A stretch of DNA of 64,000 nt from Cyanobium sp. ATX 6A2 (lineage in GTDB: Bacteria; Cyanobacteriota; Cyanobacteriia; PCC-6307; Cyanobiaceae). The translations under genes were made by a program, and so were the position numbers. Below are positions 26,471 to 36,373 of the stretch, piece after piece. Position 1 is the first letter of the stretch, and each line of letters opens with the position of its first letter. The stretch covers positions 124,001 to 188,000 of the forward strand of contig NZ_JAGQCU010000004.1 of NCBI RefSeq assembly GCF_024346355.1, read 5' to 3'. The notes below the pieces were generated by a model. It did not search any database. It had not been told where the DNA came from and saw only the letters and a list, made by a program, of their open reading frames with translations.

Positions 26471-26485
26471 ACCGCAGAGCTGGAC

Positions 26486-26888
26486 CTAACCGGGCAGGAT
26501 CACCCGGTTGATCACGTGCACCATGCCGTTGTCGCAGGCGATGTCGGCGGTGACCACGGTGGCGTTCTTCACCTCGAACGGGGCGGCACGGCGGATCGGG
26601 ATCGGTGCCCCCTCCAGGCTGGGCCACTCCGGCTGGGCCACCAGAGCCGCCTGGGGGTGGGCGCCGGCGATCACGTGGTATTTCCAGGATCCGCGCCAGC
26701 TGGGGCGGGTTGTCCACCAGCGTCTGCACGGTGCCCGGTGGGAGGGCGGCAAAGGCGTCATCCACCGGTGCCAGCACGGTGAACGGCCCCGGTCCCTCCA
26801 GGGCGCCGCGCAGCACGGCGGCGTCGACCGCCGCCAGCAGGGTGGTGAAGCAGCCGGCGCCGGCGGCGGTGTCGAGAATTGTGGCCAT
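26486..26888 (-). pseudogene. cupS: cupS (fasciclin-domain NDH-1MS subunit), frameshifted
   Basis: ATG at 26888 opens a fasciclin domain ([40 protein letters not shown]). The frame leaves the family near 26685, where CTGGAAATACCAC replaces the expected CTG AAA TAC CAC. Removing one G restores KYHVIAGAH and then [20 protein letters not shown] to the stop at 26486, the normal fasciclin end. CupS is a small fasciclin-fold subunit of the CO2-uptake NDH-1MS complex in characterised cyanobacteria, with the gene order ndhF3-ndhD3-cupA-cupS seen here. It starts 14 bases after the cupA stop. The one-base insertion could be real or a sequencing error; no long homopolymer is at the site. Confidence 0.75.
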
Positions 26889-26902
26889 GGCTGGGTGAGC
26901 GG

Positions 26903-28207
26903 TCAGCGGTAGTCCTGGTTCTGCACGGCGTCGATGCAGGCCTCGGGTCTCAGAAAGCGATCCATCTGGGCCTCGAAGAAGTGCCGATTGGCCAGCAGGT
27001 GGTGAGGGTCGGGATCGTCGAGCGGATAGAACAGCGCCGCCCGCAGGGCCTGGATCACCGCCGAGGTGACGTTGACCATCGAGCGCTGGAAGGTGATGCC
27101 CAGCTGCACCAGCTGGTCGGCCTCGCCGCGCTTGTGCTGGCGGTAGAGATCCTGCAGGTAGGGGGGCAGGAAATGCAACATGTCCTGCATCAGCAGGGTG
27201 GGCGGAATCCCCGCTGAGCCCACTGGAAACACATCGGCGTAGAGGATGCCGTAGTGAAAGTCGGCCTGCTTGGCCGGCACCTGGCCGGCCTGGGCGTTGT
27301 AGCTCTTGGTGCCGCGGAAGGGGGAGGTGCGGTAGAACACGGCCTCCACATAGGGCAGGGCGGCCTCATAGAGCCAGGTGAAACCTTCGCCCTTGGGGAT
27401 GATCTCGAACAGCTCACCGCGAATGACCACGTGGTGGTAGATCGGCCGGCCCGCCACTGCGAAGATGCCGTTCACCAGAAACTCCATCGCCTCGGGCACG
27501 GAACTGAGCCTGCCCTCGTCGTAGAGGTCGCTCATCTCGAAGAACACCGGCGCCATCACCTCCCAGAAGAGGCCCAGGTTGCTGCAGAAGCTGAGCTGCT
27601 TCACCTTCTCAAGAAACAGATCCGGGAACAGGCGATGCAGGCCCAGCATCAGCGGATTCCCGCGGAAGTAGGCCCGGATTGCCCGGTCGGCGTTGGTTCG
27701 GTAGGCGTCGCTGTCGAGGTAGTCGTTGAAGCGGCCGCCCATGCCCTGGTGCCAGAACATGGCCTGCATGCAGGCCTCGGCGAACTCCATGTTGATGCGG
27801 TCGTGCCAGAGGTGATGGAGCAGCTTCGGCAGGCGGCTGGTTTCGCCCCGCTCCATGAACGCCAGCAATTCCGGATGGGCCTTCTCACCACCGCGCCAGA
27901 TGCGCAGCTGCGATTGATCACCGGCATAGCTGTTGGGCCGATCGAGATACTCCTGGGGGAGGAAGTATTTGAAGGCCGGCAGCGGCTCGAGGAACACCCG
28001 CTCGGCGATGTAGAGCAGATCGCGCCAGTAGAAATCCATCGGCACGGCATAGGCCTTGTAGATGCCGATGATCTGCTGGAGGTTCTCCGGTGTGTCGGGC
28101 AGCATCGAACCCCCCGCCTCCAGCCGGTGGATCACCTCGGCGTAGCGGTGGGTGGAGGGGGGAATCAGGGGCGCCTGGGTGCGCTCCGAGGCGGCGGTGG
28201 TGGACAT
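26903..28207 (-). CDS. cupA: CO2 hydration protein of NDH-1MS (ChpY/CupA type)
   Basis: A 434-residue soluble protein of the cyanobacterial CO2-hydration family. Features include [60 protein letters not shown] and [20 protein letters not shown]. CupA/CupB carry the site proposed to convert CO2 to bicarbonate, driven by the NDH-1 complex at the thylakoid membrane. I call it the CupA (low-CO2-inducible, NDH-1MS) type because a fasciclin gene follows; CupB operons normally lack it. Its start shares one base with the ndhD3 stop (TGATG). Confidence 0.88.
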   Translation of the reverse strand: MSTTAASERTQAPLIPPSTHRYAEVIHRLEAGGSMLPDTPENLQQIIGIYKAYAVPMDFYWRDLLYIAERVFLEPLPAFKYFLPQEYLDRPNSYAGDQSQLRIWRGGEKAHPELLAFMERGETSRLPKLLHHLWHDRINMEFAEACMQAMFWHQGMGGRFNDYLDSDAYRTNADRAIRAYFRGNPLMLGLHRLFPDLFLEKVKQLSFCSNLGLFWEVMAPVFFEMSDLYDEGRLSSVPEAMEFLVNGIFAVAGRPIYHHVVIRGELFEIIPKGEGFTWLYEAALPYVEAVFYRTSPFRGTKSYNAQAGQVPAKQADFHYGILYADVFPVGSAGIPPTLLMQDMLHFLPPYLQDLYRQHKRGEADQLVQLGITFQRSMVNVTSAVIQALRAALFYPLDDPDPHHLLANRHFFEAQMDRFLRPEACIDAVQNQDYR

Positions 28208-29730
28208 CAGGCGAGCGGCGGGAGAGAGGGGGCAGGCGCCACCACGGCCACCAGCGCTGCGGGAGCGGCCGGCCGGAGGGCGAGGGCGGCGGTGTCGCGC
28301 TCACTCCAGCCGGTGAGGCTGGTGGGCCAGATGCCGCTGAGCAGCACCAGCAGGCTGAGCACCAGGGCCGGCAGGCGCTCCCCCCAGCCGGTGGCCTGCC
28401 AGTCGGCACGGCCGTTGTCGAGGCGGCCGAAGCCCACCCGGTTGAACAGGCGCACGGCATACACCGCCGTGAAGCCCGAGGCCACCAGGCACACCAGGGT
28501 GGTGCGGGGGAACACGGTCCAGCTGCCCTCGAACACCAGCAGCTCGGCCGGGAAGCCGGCCAGGCCGGGGATGCCGGCGGCGGCCATCAGGGCCAGGAGC
28601 AGCAGGGCGGCGGTGAAGGGCAGGCCGCGGATCGGGTTGAGCAGGCCGGAGAGCTCGGCGATGGCGGTGGTGCCGGTCTTGCGTTCGATCAGGCCCACGC
28701 AGGCGAACAGCAGGGCCACGATCAGGCCGTGGGCGATCACCTGGGCCACCGCCCCCTGCAGGCTCATCGGCGTGGCGGCTGCCAGGGCCAGCACCAGCAG
28801 GCCCATGTGCCCGAGGGAGCTGTAGGCCATCAGCCGGCGGATGTCGGTGGCGGCGATGGCGTTGAGCGCGCCGTACACCGCACTCACGGCCCCGGCGGCG
28901 GCGATCCAGGGCGACCAGGCCGCCCAGACATCCGGCAGCAGGCCCACGCCGAAGCGCAGCAGGCCGTAGGCCCCCAGCTTCGACACCGCACCGCCCAGCA
29001 GCATCACCACCGGGGTGGGTGCCTGGCCGTAGGTGAAGGGCTGCCAGCCGTGCAGGGGCACAACCGGCAGCTTGAGCCCGAAGGCGAGCAGCAGCAGGGC
29101 CAGCACCCAGGCCTGGGCGGCGGCGGGCAGGGGATGGGCCGCCAGGGCGGCATAGCTGAACTCCACCCCGGCCCCAGGCCCTGCGCCTGCAGGCCCCTGG
29201 CCCAGCCAGCCGAAGGCCAGCACCGCCCCCAGCAGGCTCAGCCCCGACACCGCCCCGTAAAGCAGGAAACGGATCGCGGCCCCGGCCCGGCGCTCGCGGC
29301 CCCAGATCGCCACCAGCAGGGTGGTGGGGATCAGCACCAGCTCGAAGGCCAGCACGAACAGCAAGGCGTTGCGGGCCAGAAACGCCCCCACCACCCCCAG
29401 GTTGGTGGCCAGCAGCAGGGGGTAGTAGAGCCGCGGCCGCAGCTGATCGAGCGGCGAGGCCAGCACCGCCATGGCGGTGAGCAGGGCGGTGAGCAGCACC
29501 AGGGGCAGGGACAGTCCATCGAGGCCCAGCTCCAGGTCAAGCCCCAGCCGCGGCAGCCAGCTGAGGCTGAGATCGGCGGGTGGGCGCCTCCAGGCCACCA
29601 GCCCCACCACCAGCTGGGCGAGGGCGGTGAGGGCGGCCAGTCCCCGACCCAGCTGCGGGCGGTCGGCCGGCAGCACGGTGAGCATCAGGCCCGCCGAGAG
29701 GGGAATCAGCAGCAACAGCAGCAACGTCAT
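28207..29730 (-). CDS. ndhD3: NDH-1 subunit D3 (CO2-uptake type)
   Basis: A 507-residue NuoM-like proton-pumping subunit with about fourteen helices. Key stretches are LLFVLAFELVLIPTTLLVAI (conserved glutamate), LKLPVVPLHGWQPFTYGQAP (lysine), DIRRLMAYSSLGHMGLLVLA and GFPAELLVFEG. In cyanobacteria NdhD3/NdhF3 replace NdhD1/F1 in the complex that supports CO2 uptake. It lies 11 bases downstream of ndhF3 and is coupled to cupA. Assignment to the D3 rather than D4 type rests on the fasciclin gene in the operon. Confidence 0.85.
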   Translation of the reverse strand: MTLLLLLLIPLSAGLMLTVLPADRPQLGRGLAALTALAQLVVGLVAWRRPPADLSLSWLPRLGLDLELGLDGLSLPLVLLTALLTAMAVLASPLDQLRPRLYYPLLLATNLGVVGAFLARNALLFVLAFELVLIPTTLLVAIWGRERRAGAAIRFLLYGAVSGLSLLGAVLAFGWLGQGPAGAGPGAGVEFSYAALAAHPLPAAAQAWVLALLLLAFGLKLPVVPLHGWQPFTYGQAPTPVVMLLGGAVSKLGAYGLLRFGVGLLPDVWAAWSPWIAAAGAVSAVYGALNAIAATDIRRLMAYSSLGHMGLLVLALAAATPMSLQGAVAQVIAHGLIVALLFACVGLIERKTGTTAIAELSGLLNPIRGLPFTAALLLLALMAAAGIPGLAGFPAELLVFEGSWTVFPRTTLVCLVASGFTAVYAVRLFNRVGFGRLDNGRADWQATGWGERLPALVLSLLVLLSGIWPTSLTGWSERDTAALALRPAAPAALVAVVAPAPSLPPLA

Positions 29731-29741
29731 GGCGGGACTCC

Positions 29742-31649
29742 TCAGGGCAGACCAGGCAGGGCAAGCGGGAATTCACCGGCGATCAGCCAGGCCGCCATCA
29801 GCAGAATCCCCAGCACCAGGGTGAGGGCATAGGCCTGGGAGCGGCCCGAGGTGGTGAAGCTCAGCCGGCGCGCTCCGGCCAGGGCGGTTGCCCCGGTGCC
29901 GCCGCTGAAGGCATCCACCAGGCGCCTGTCGATCCAGGAGCCGGCGCGGGCCAGGGCCAGCACCAGGGCCACCACGGTGCGTTGGTAGAAGCGCTCGGTC
30001 TGCATGTCCTCAGCCAGCCAGTGCTGCAGGCCCCCCAGGGAGGCTGGCAGCTCGGCCAGACCGTGCGGCCGCAGGTAGAAGAGTGCCGAGAGGCCTCCAC
30101 CCACCAGGGTGGAGGCCAGCAGCGGCCAGGCCAGGGGGCCCCAGCCCGGCAGGGGCGCGAGGGCGAACACGCCATTGCCCACCAGCAGCTGGGGCAGGTG
30201 CAGCACCAGCCCCATCAGCACCGTGGTGGGCAGCACCATCAGCCAGAGCACCTCGGCCGAGCGGGTGGTGAAGGGGGTGGGCCGGCCACCCCAGATCTGG
30301 CCGAACACCCGGATCAGGCCAGCGCTGATCAGGGCGTTGGCCAGCAGCACCACCCCGCCGAGCAGCAGCGGATGGCCGCTGCGGGCGGTGAGGGCCAGCA
30401 GCTCCCGCAGGGCGGCAAAGCCGGTGAACGGCGGCAGGCCCATCAGGCTCACGGCGCCGGCCAGGAACGCCAGGCCCATCAGCGGGCGGCGGCTCCAGAG
30501 GCCGCCCAGCTGGGTGAGGTCCTGGGTGATGTTGCTGATCACCACCGTGCCCACGCTCATCAGCATCAGGGCCATCGGCAGCGGATACACCAGCAGCAGG
30601 TGATCGGCGGCGGCCCTGCCGCCCAGCCCCACCGCCACGAACAGCAGTCCCAGCCAGCTGCTCACCAGAAAGCTGAGGGCCCGTTTCACGTCGATCTGGG
30701 CCAGGGCGATCAGGGAGGCCACCACCGCCGTGGAGCCGCCCACCAACACCAGCACGCTCTGCACGAAGGGGCTCAGCTCCAGCAGCGGCTCCAGCCGCAG
30801 CAGCACCCAGGCCCCGCCGATCACCACCACCGAGTTGCGCAGGATCGTGGAGGGCAGGGGGCTTTCCATCGCCTCATCGAGCCAGAGGTGCAGCGGGATC
30901 TGGGCGCACTTGCCCATCGGTCCGGCGATCAGGGCCAGCAGGATCAGGGTGAAGCCCGGCGGCAGCGGCTGGCCGTTGTTGCTGAGATCAGCCGCCCAGG
31001 CCTGCAGGCCGTTGAAGTTCCAGGTGCCGGTCACGGGCAGCAGGGCGATCAGGCCGGCCAGCAGGATCAGGTCGCCCACCCGCTTGGTGAGGAAGGCGTC
31101 GCGGGCCCCCTTCACCACCAGGGGCTGATTGGTCCAGGTGCCCACGATCAGGTAGGTGCCCACGGTGAGCAGCTCCAGGAGCACATAGCTGAAGAACAGC
31201 GAGTCGGTGAGCACCAGGGCGCAGAGGCCGGCCTCGAACACGCTCAGCGAGCCGAAGAAGCGCGGCCAGCCCCAGTCCATCTCCAGGTAGCCGAAGGCAT
31301 AGATCTGCACCAGCAGGTGCAGCCCTGTGATCACGGCCATGGCGATCAGGGCCGGTTCGGTCACCAGGCCGTCGAAGCCGATGCGCAGGCCGGCGGAGTC
31401 CAGCCAGGTCCAGCTGAAGCTCACCGGCCGGTAGAGGGCCTCCGCCCCGGCGCGGGCGTTGGTGTGCAGGGCGGTGAGGGCCACCAGGCTGTGGCCGAAG
31501 GCCACGGCCACCATCAGCATGTTGAGGTAGCCGCAGGGCCGGGGACCGGTGCGGGAGATCAGGCCGGGCGACCAGGCCAGCGAGGCGACGGCCGCCAGCA
31601 GCGGATAGAGGGGAATCAGCCAGGCCGCCTGGAGCGCAGCGACGGTCAT
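29742..31649 (-). CDS. ndhF3: NDH-1 subunit F3 (CO2-uptake type)
   Basis: A 635-residue NuoL-like subunit. ATG 31649 (MTVAALQAAWLIPLYPLLAA) was chosen; the open frame upstream is not conserved-looking. Signatures are LLELLTVGTYLIVGTWTNQP, GPMGKCAQIPLHLWLDEAME (lysine helix), VKRALSFLVSSWLGLLFVAV and PPFTGFAALRE. The C-terminal part includes the long amphipathic region and a last helix (ALTLVLGILLMAAWLIAGEF). It is the first gene of the ndhF3-ndhD3-cupA-cupS operon, 58 bases after an SDR gene on the same strand. Confidence 0.87.
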   Translation of the reverse strand: MTVAALQAAWLIPLYPLLAAVASLAWSPGLISRTGPRPCGYLNMLMVAVAFGHSLVALTALHTNARAGAEALYRPVSFSWTWLDSAGLRIGFDGLVTEPALIAMAVITGLHLLVQIYAFGYLEMDWGWPRFFGSLSVFEAGLCALVLTDSLFFSYVLLELLTVGTYLIVGTWTNQPLVVKGARDAFLTKRVGDLILLAGLIALLPVTGTWNFNGLQAWAADLSNNGQPLPPGFTLILLALIAGPMGKCAQIPLHLWLDEAMESPLPSTILRNSVVVIGGAWVLLRLEPLLELSPFVQSVLVLVGGSTAVVASLIALAQIDVKRALSFLVSSWLGLLFVAVGLGGRAAADHLLLVYPLPMALMLMSVGTVVISNITQDLTQLGGLWSRRPLMGLAFLAGAVSLMGLPPFTGFAALRELLALTARSGHPLLLGGVVLLANALISAGLIRVFGQIWGGRPTPFTTRSAEVLWLMVLPTTVLMGLVLHLPQLLVGNGVFALAPLPGWGPLAWPLLASTLVGGGLSALFYLRPHGLAELPASLGGLQHWLAEDMQTERFYQRTVVALVLALARAGSWIDRRLVDAFSGGTGATALAGARRLSFTTSGRSQAYALTLVLGILLMAAWLIAGEFPLALPGLP

Positions 31650-31707
31650 CGGCAGAGAGCGGGAGCGGGCACGGGAGAAAGGGGGCCGGACGGCGGGCTG
31701 ACCGTAG

Positions 31708-32400
31708 TCAGGCGGGGGTGCCGCTGGGTTCGGCCAGCCAGGCGGCAAGGCTGCGCGAGGGCTGCTCGGCGCTGCTGGTGATCTCGATGATCCGGCCCAC
31801 CGCAGCCGGATCGGCCAGGGCCTCCACGCACACCCGGGCCACCAGCCGGCGGGGGATGCTGGAGCTGTCCTGCTGGTCGGGGCCGCTGAACACCACCCCC
31901 TCGCGCTCCTGGCCGGGCTCCAGCCCCTCCTCCCGTTCGCTCAGACCGCCGGGGCGGACCACGGTCCAGTCGAGGCCGCTCTGCTCCAGCCAGCGCTCGC
32001 CCACCCGCTTCCACACCAGGATCAGGCCGAACAGGTTGAGGGGATGGATCCAGCGGCCGGCGCACAGGGAGCTCACCAGCACCACGCGCTTCAGGCCCAC
32101 CGCCCGGCAAGCCTCGATCTGGCTGCGCACGCCGAAGGCATCCACCTGCAGGGGTCCGGTGAGATCCACCGACGGGCGGGCACCGGTGGCGATCACCAGG
32201 ACGTCGCAGCCGTTCAGTGCCTCCTGCAGGGCCTCGCTGCGGCCCAGCTCCAGGCGGATCACCTCGGCCCCCGCCAGCCCTTCCGGCAACTCGGATCCGG
32301 GCCGCACCAGGGCGCGCACCGTGTGGCCCTGGCGCAGGGCCTCCTGCACCACCCGCCAGCCGGTCTTGCCGCTGGCGCCGCTCACCGCAATCGTGGTCAT
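31708..32400 (-). CDS. Atypical short-chain dehydrogenase / NAD(P)-binding protein
   Basis: A 230-residue single Rossmann-domain protein. The N-terminal MTTIAVSGASGKTGWRVVQE is a GxxGxxG cofactor motif of the atypical SDR (NmrA/TIC62-like) group. VLVIATGARPSVDLTGP, RVVLVSSLCAGRW and DWTVVRPGGL follow in the expected order. Such proteins in cyanobacteria and plastids are redox sensors or complex-assembly factors; a link to the adjacent CO2-uptake operon is possible from gene order alone. Divergent from the Rieske gene. Confidence 0.8.
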   Translation of the reverse strand: MTTIAVSGASGKTGWRVVQEALRQGHTVRALVRPGSELPEGLAGAEVIRLELGRSEALQEALNGCDVLVIATGARPSVDLTGPLQVDAFGVRSQIEACRAVGLKRVVLVSSLCAGRWIHPLNLFGLILVWKRVGERWLEQSGLDWTVVRPGGLSEREEGLEPGQEREGVVFSGPDQQDSSSIPRRLVARVCVEALADPAAVGRIIEITSSAEQPSRSLAAWLAEPSGTPA

Positions 32401-32484
32401 CCGCCGTCAGCGTCGCAAGCGCTGAACCTACCCACGATGCCGGGCCTGCTGGCGCGCCATCATCCGGCCAGGCACCCCCAGCAC

Positions 32485-33906
32485 ATGGCCCTCCCCAGCG
32501 CGGCTCCCTCCAGCCCAGCACCGGCCACCCCGGCCCCCGCCGGCGCGCCCCAGCTCGAAGACGAGCGCTGGCGGCAGCACTGGCAGCAGCAGTGGTATGC
32601 GGTGGGCTGTGTGAAGGATCTCGATCCCCGCCGCCCCTTTGCCTTCACCCTGCTGGATCACGACCTGGTGATCTGGTGGGACGCCGCCGCCGGACAGTGG
32701 CGGGCCTTTGCCGACGTGTGCCCCCACCGCCTGGTGCCCCTCAGCGAGGGCCGCCTCAACGCCAGCGGCGAGCTGGAGTGCCCGTATCACGGCTGGAGTT
32801 TTGATGGCGAGGGCCGCTGCACCGCCATCCCCCAGGCCCCGGAGGCGGTGGCCGCCACGGCCTGTGCCAGCGGCCGCTCCCGCTGCCGCGCCTACGCCAC
32901 CGCCACGGCCCAGGGCCTGCTGTTCGTGTTCGCCGGTGACGCCGCCGGCGCCGGCCAGGTGCCGCTGCCGCTGGTGCCGCTGCTGGAGGAACCCGGCTGG
33001 CTGGTGCAGGACACCTTCCGCGACCTGCCCATGGATGCCCTCACCCTGCTGGAGAACGTGCTCGATGTGAGCCACGTGCCCTTCACCCACCACCGCACCG
33101 TGGGCCGCCGCGACAATGCCGCCCCGGTGGAGGCCGAGATCACCGGCTCCGGGCCCGGGGGCTTCACCGCCGCCTGGGCGGAGGGACCGCGCCGCGGGAA
33201 GCTCGGCAGCCAGTTCACCACCTTCATGGCGCCGGGCCTGATGTGGCACGACCTCGACGCCAAGGGTTTCGCCCGCTTTCTCACGGTGGTCTACGCCACC
33301 CCCACCCACCGCGGCAGCTGCCGGCTGATCGCCCGCTTTCCCTTCCAGTTCCGCTCGCGCCTGCCGCGGCTTCTGCTTGGGCTGACGCCGCGCTGGCTGC
33401 AGCACATCGGCAACCACACGGTGCTGGAGGACGACCAGGTGTTCCTGCATTGGCAGGAGCGGGTGCTGGCCGAGCGCGGCGGCAGCGACAGCCTCAGCCG
33501 CGCCTGTTTTCTGCCCACCCGCGCCGATGTGTATGTGAAGGCGCTGCACGACTGGATCGTGGGTCACGGCGGCGAACCCTTCCCAGGCCAGCCCCTGCCA
33601 CCCCGCCAGGGCCGGGTGGCGCTGATGGATCGCTGGGAGGCCCACACGCGCCACTGCCGCAGTTGTGCCGCCGCCCATGCCCGCATCCGTCGCTGGCGGC
33701 CGCTGCTGCAGGCGCTGCTGGTGCTGGTGCCCCTGCTGCTGCTGGTGGCGGTATGGATCGGAGGGCTGGCGCCCTCCACCGCCCTCGTGGGATCGGGCCT
33801 GGCGGCGGCGGTGCTGCTGGCGGCGCTGGAGCGCCAGCTGGGCCTCTGGCAGCGGGGCCTGGAGCGGGGCAGCGGCGCACCGCCTCGCAATGCGCTCAGG
33901 GCTTGA
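32485..33906 (+). CDS. Rieske oxygenase, pheophorbide-a-oxygenase-like
   Basis: A 473-residue protein from ATG 32485 (an in-frame ATG at 32437 is an alternative). The Rieske [2Fe-2S] cluster is bound by C79PH81 and C99PYH102 (DVCPHRLVPLSEG, ECPYHGWSF). The mononuclear iron site includes ENVLDVSHVPFTHH. A CxxC (HCRSCAAAH) near residue 395 matches the redox motif of plant PAO/TIC55/PTC52 proteins. Two hydrophobic helices end the chain (ALLVLVPLLLLVAVWIGG, LVGSGLAAAVLLAAL), suggesting membrane attachment. The family acts in chlorophyll breakdown or related ring oxygenation; the substrate here is unknown. Confidence 0.85.
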   Translation: MALPSAAPSSPAPATPAPAGAPQLEDERWRQHWQQQWYAVGCVKDLDPRRPFAFTLLDHDLVIWWDAAAGQWRAFADVCPHRLVPLSEGRLNASGELECPYHGWSFDGEGRCTAIPQAPEAVAATACASGRSRCRAYATATAQGLLFVFAGDAAGAGQVPLPLVPLLEEPGWLVQDTFRDLPMDALTLLENVLDVSHVPFTHHRTVGRRDNAAPVEAEITGSGPGGFTAAWAEGPRRGKLGSQFTTFMAPGLMWHDLDAKGFARFLTVVYATPTHRGSCRLIARFPFQFRSRLPRLLLGLTPRWLQHIGNHTVLEDDQVFLHWQERVLAERGGSDSLSRACFLPTRADVYVKALHDWIVGHGGEPFPGQPLPPRQGRVALMDRWEAHTRHCRSCAAAHARIRRWRPLLQALLVLVPLLLLVAVWIGGLAPSTALVGSGLAAAVLLAALERQLGLWQRGLERGSGAPPRNALRA

Positions 33907-33985
33907 TTGGGTGCTTTGCACCCTTGGCAATGCCTGCCGGCGTGTCTAGCTGTGGACCAGGAGGACGATCGCTGGGGGCACGGCC

Positions 33986-34309
33986 ATGGCCGACGAGTGC
34001 AGAGGCGGCGGTGATGAGCTGGTGACACCCCATGCCGCGCCGATCGTGGATGGGGCGGGACGGCTCAGCTACGTGGGCGATGACGGCCGCCGCTACGTGG
34101 TGGGTCTGCCGCCGGAGGTGGATGAGCTCGGCCTGGAGCGGGTGATGGCCAGCCTCAGCCGTGGCGGGCCCCTGTTCGATCAGATCCTGGCCCTCTGCCA
34201 CCGCTGGATCGGCTCGGTGAACAGCCCCGATCTGGAGGCGCGCGCGGCGCTGGCCCTGCTGCTCACCACCCTGGAGACGGCTCTGGAGGACCGCTACGGA
34301 GAGGTCTGA
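33986..34309 (+). CDS. Conserved-looking hypothetical protein, 107 residues
   Basis: A soluble acidic protein. The N-terminal part reads like a short beta hairpin ([20 protein letters not shown]), followed by two helices ([40 protein letters not shown]). No family is recognised. The stop overlaps the 3' end of aroB on the other strand by 16 bases. Confidence 0.6.
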   Translation: MADECRGGGDELVTPHAAPIVDGAGRLSYVGDDGRRYVVGLPPEVDELGLERVMASLSRGGPLFDQILALCHRWIGSVNSPDLEARAALALLLTTLETALEDRYGEV

Positions 34310-35448
34310 TCGGGGTTTGATTCAGGTGAGATCTGAGCGCTGAGGGCGGCGAGGATGCGCTCGCTGTCCACGTCGTCGCGGATCTCCACCGCACCGATGC
34401 GGGTGGGCAGCACGAAGCGCACCCGGCCGTCCTTCACCTTCTTGTCGGCCTGCAGGCAGCGCAGCACCGCCGCCGGATCGAGGCTGGGCCAGCGCTGCGG
34501 CAGGCCGGCGGCGGCGATCAGGGCCTTCTGGCGCCGCTGCTCCTCGGCGCTCCACAACCGCTTGGCCAGGGCGATCTCACCGGCGGCCACCATGCCGATG
34601 GCCACGGCCTCCCCGTGCAGCCAGGTGCCGTAGCCGCAGAGGGTCTCCACCACGTGGCCGAGGGTGTGGCCGTAGTTGAGGATCGCCCGCAGGCCGCCCT
34701 CGCGCTCGTCGGCCGCCACCACCCGGGCCTTGGCGGCGGCGGAGCGCTCCAGCAGCGTCTGCAGCAGTGCCGGCCCCACGGCCGCCATCGAGCCGATGTC
34801 GCCGGCGGCCTCCAACTCGGCGAACAGGGCGGCGTCGCCGATCACGCCGTACTTGATCACCTCGGCCATGCCGGCGCGGAACTCCCGCTCCGGCAGGGTG
34901 GCCAGGGTGGTGGGATCGATCAGCACCAGCCGTGGCTGGTGGAAGGCGCCGATCAGGTTCTTGCCGCCGGGATGGTTCACGCCGGTCTTGCCGCCGATGG
35001 CGGCATCCACCATCGCCAGCAGGGTGGTGGGCACCTGCACCACGGCGATGCCGCGCAGCCAGGTGGCGGCGGCAAAGCCGGCCATGTCTCCCACCACGCC
35101 GCCGCCCAGGGCCACGATCAGTGAGCCGCGCTCGAGCCGGTGCTCGAAGGCGGCATCGTGGATGCGCGCCACGGTGGCGAGGGTTTTGCGGTCTTCACCG
35201 GCCTCCACCACCAGTTCGCTGGCCTCGAAGCCCGCCTGCCGCAGGCTCTCCAGGGCGATGGTGCCGTAGTGCTGATGCACCAGCGGGTTGGTCACCACCA
35301 ACACCTTGGTTCCCTCCCTGAAGCCCCGATCGCCGATCTGCTCGCCGAGCCGGGCCAGGCAGCCGGCGCCGATCACCACCGGATAGGGATCGGCGCTGAG
35401 CTGCACGCGGATGGTGCGCGGGCTGCACTCGGCTGGTGCGGCGGTCAT
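34294..35448 (-). CDS. aroB: 3-dehydroquinate synthase
   Basis: A 384-residue shikimate-pathway enzyme that cyclises DAHP to 3-dehydroquinate using NAD and a divalent metal. Diagnostic motifs: [68 protein letters not shown] (metal histidine) and [14 protein letters not shown] 35448 was chosen; a longer frame to 35484 has no support. It is divergent from the SPFH gene with about 90 bases between. Confidence 0.95.
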   Translation of the reverse strand: MTAAPAECSPRTIRVQLSADPYPVVIGAGCLARLGEQIGDRGFREGTKVLVVTNPLVHQHYGTIALESLRQAGFEASELVVEAGEDRKTLATVARIHDAAFEHRLERGSLIVALGGGVVGDMAGFAAATWLRGIAVVQVPTTLLAMVDAAIGGKTGVNHPGGKNLIGAFHQPRLVLIDPTTLATLPEREFRAGMAEVIKYGVIGDAALFAELEAAGDIGSMAAVGPALLQTLLERSAAAKARVVAADEREGGLRAILNYGHTLGHVVETLCGYGTWLHGEAVAIGMVAAGEIALAKRLWSAEEQRRQKALIAAAGLPQRWPSLDPAAVLRCLQADKKVKDGRVRFVLPTRIGAVEIRDDVDSERILAALSAQISPESNPDQTSP

Positions 35449-35537
35449 GGGGCCAGGCGGTGGTGGGCTGAGGCTAGGGCTCACCGCGCTGCCTTCTCAT
35501 CAGCAGCCCTAAGGTCTGGCATTGCACCGGGCTTCGT

Positions 35538-36344
35538 ATGCAGTCGCCACTTCGCTCCGCCAGCCCTGATGGACCGGGTACGGGTCTCAGCCTGATCCTG
35601 GGGGTGGTGCTGGGGCTGGTGATCCTGCTGAGCCAGACGATCTTCATCGTGCCCGCCGGCAATGTGGCGGTGGTCACCACCCTCGGCAAGGTCACCGGCG
35701 TGCCGCGCAGCCCGGGCGCGAATTTCAAGCTGCCGCTGGTGCAGAACATCTCCTCCTTCGATGTGCGCACCCAGGTGCGGCCCGAACAGTTCTCCACCCT
35801 CACCAAGGATCTGCAGGTGATCCAGGCCACGGCCACGGTGAAGTATGCGATGAAGCCCAACGAGGCTGGCCGCATCTACGAAACCATCGCCACTGACAAC
35901 CAGCAGATCTACCCACGGGTGATCCAGCCGTCGCTGCTCAAGGCACTGAAATCCGTGTTTTCCCAGTATGAGCTGGTGACCATCGCCACCGAGTGGAACA
36001 GCATCTCTGAGATTGTGCAGGAGAAGGTGGCTGAAGAGTTGCGCAAGTTTGATTATGTGAATGTGCAGGGCCTTGACCTCACCGGCCTGCAGATCGCCGA
36101 GGAATACCGGGCGGCGATCGAGCAGAAGCAGATCGCCGAGCAGCAGCTGCTGCGGGCCCAGACGGAAGTGCGGATCGCCGAGCAGGAGGCCAAGCGCTAC
36201 CAGACGCTCAATTCCAGCCTCGACGACCTGGTGCTGTACAAGCTCTTCCTCGACAAGTGGGACGGGCAGACCTCCGTGGTGCCGGCTCTTCCCGGCACCG
36301 CCACCGGTGCTGCCAGCCCTGTGATCGTGAACGCCCGGCGCTGA
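35538..36344 (+). CDS. SPFH-domain (prohibitin-like) membrane protein
   Basis: A 268-residue protein. One N-terminal helix (LSLILGVVLGLVILLSQTIF) anchors it; the SPFH domain follows (VPAGNVAVVTTLGKVTGVPR, VQVI-type strand LQVIQATATVKYAM). The C-terminal half is a coiled coil (AAIEQKQIAEQQLLRAQTEV). Prohibitin-like proteins form large ring assemblies that organise membranes and modulate FtsH protease; in cyanobacteria they lie in thylakoid and plasma membranes. A TAAGGT element at 35510-35515 is a candidate -10. Confidence 0.88.
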   Translation: MQSPLRSASPDGPGTGLSLILGVVLGLVILLSQTIFIVPAGNVAVVTTLGKVTGVPRSPGANFKLPLVQNISSFDVRTQVRPEQFSTLTKDLQVIQATATVKYAMKPNEAGRIYETIATDNQQIYPRVIQPSLLKALKSVFSQYELVTIATEWNSISEIVQEKVAEELRKFDYVNVQGLDLTGLQIAEEYRAAIEQKQIAEQQLLRAQTEVRIAEQEAKRYQTLNSSLDDLVLYKLFLDKWDGQTSVVPALPGTATGAASPVIVNARR

Positions 36345-36373
36345 GCCCCTGCGCAGCTCCAGGCAGGGTGGAG

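Noticed and set aside
28090-29832. A 580-residue plus-strand Gln/Gly/His-rich protein
   Set aside because: It is antisense to ndhD3; high GC makes such frames long by chance.
29982-31781. A 599-residue plus-strand frame
   Set aside because: Antisense to ndhF3 with the same Gln/His/Gly-rich shadow composition.
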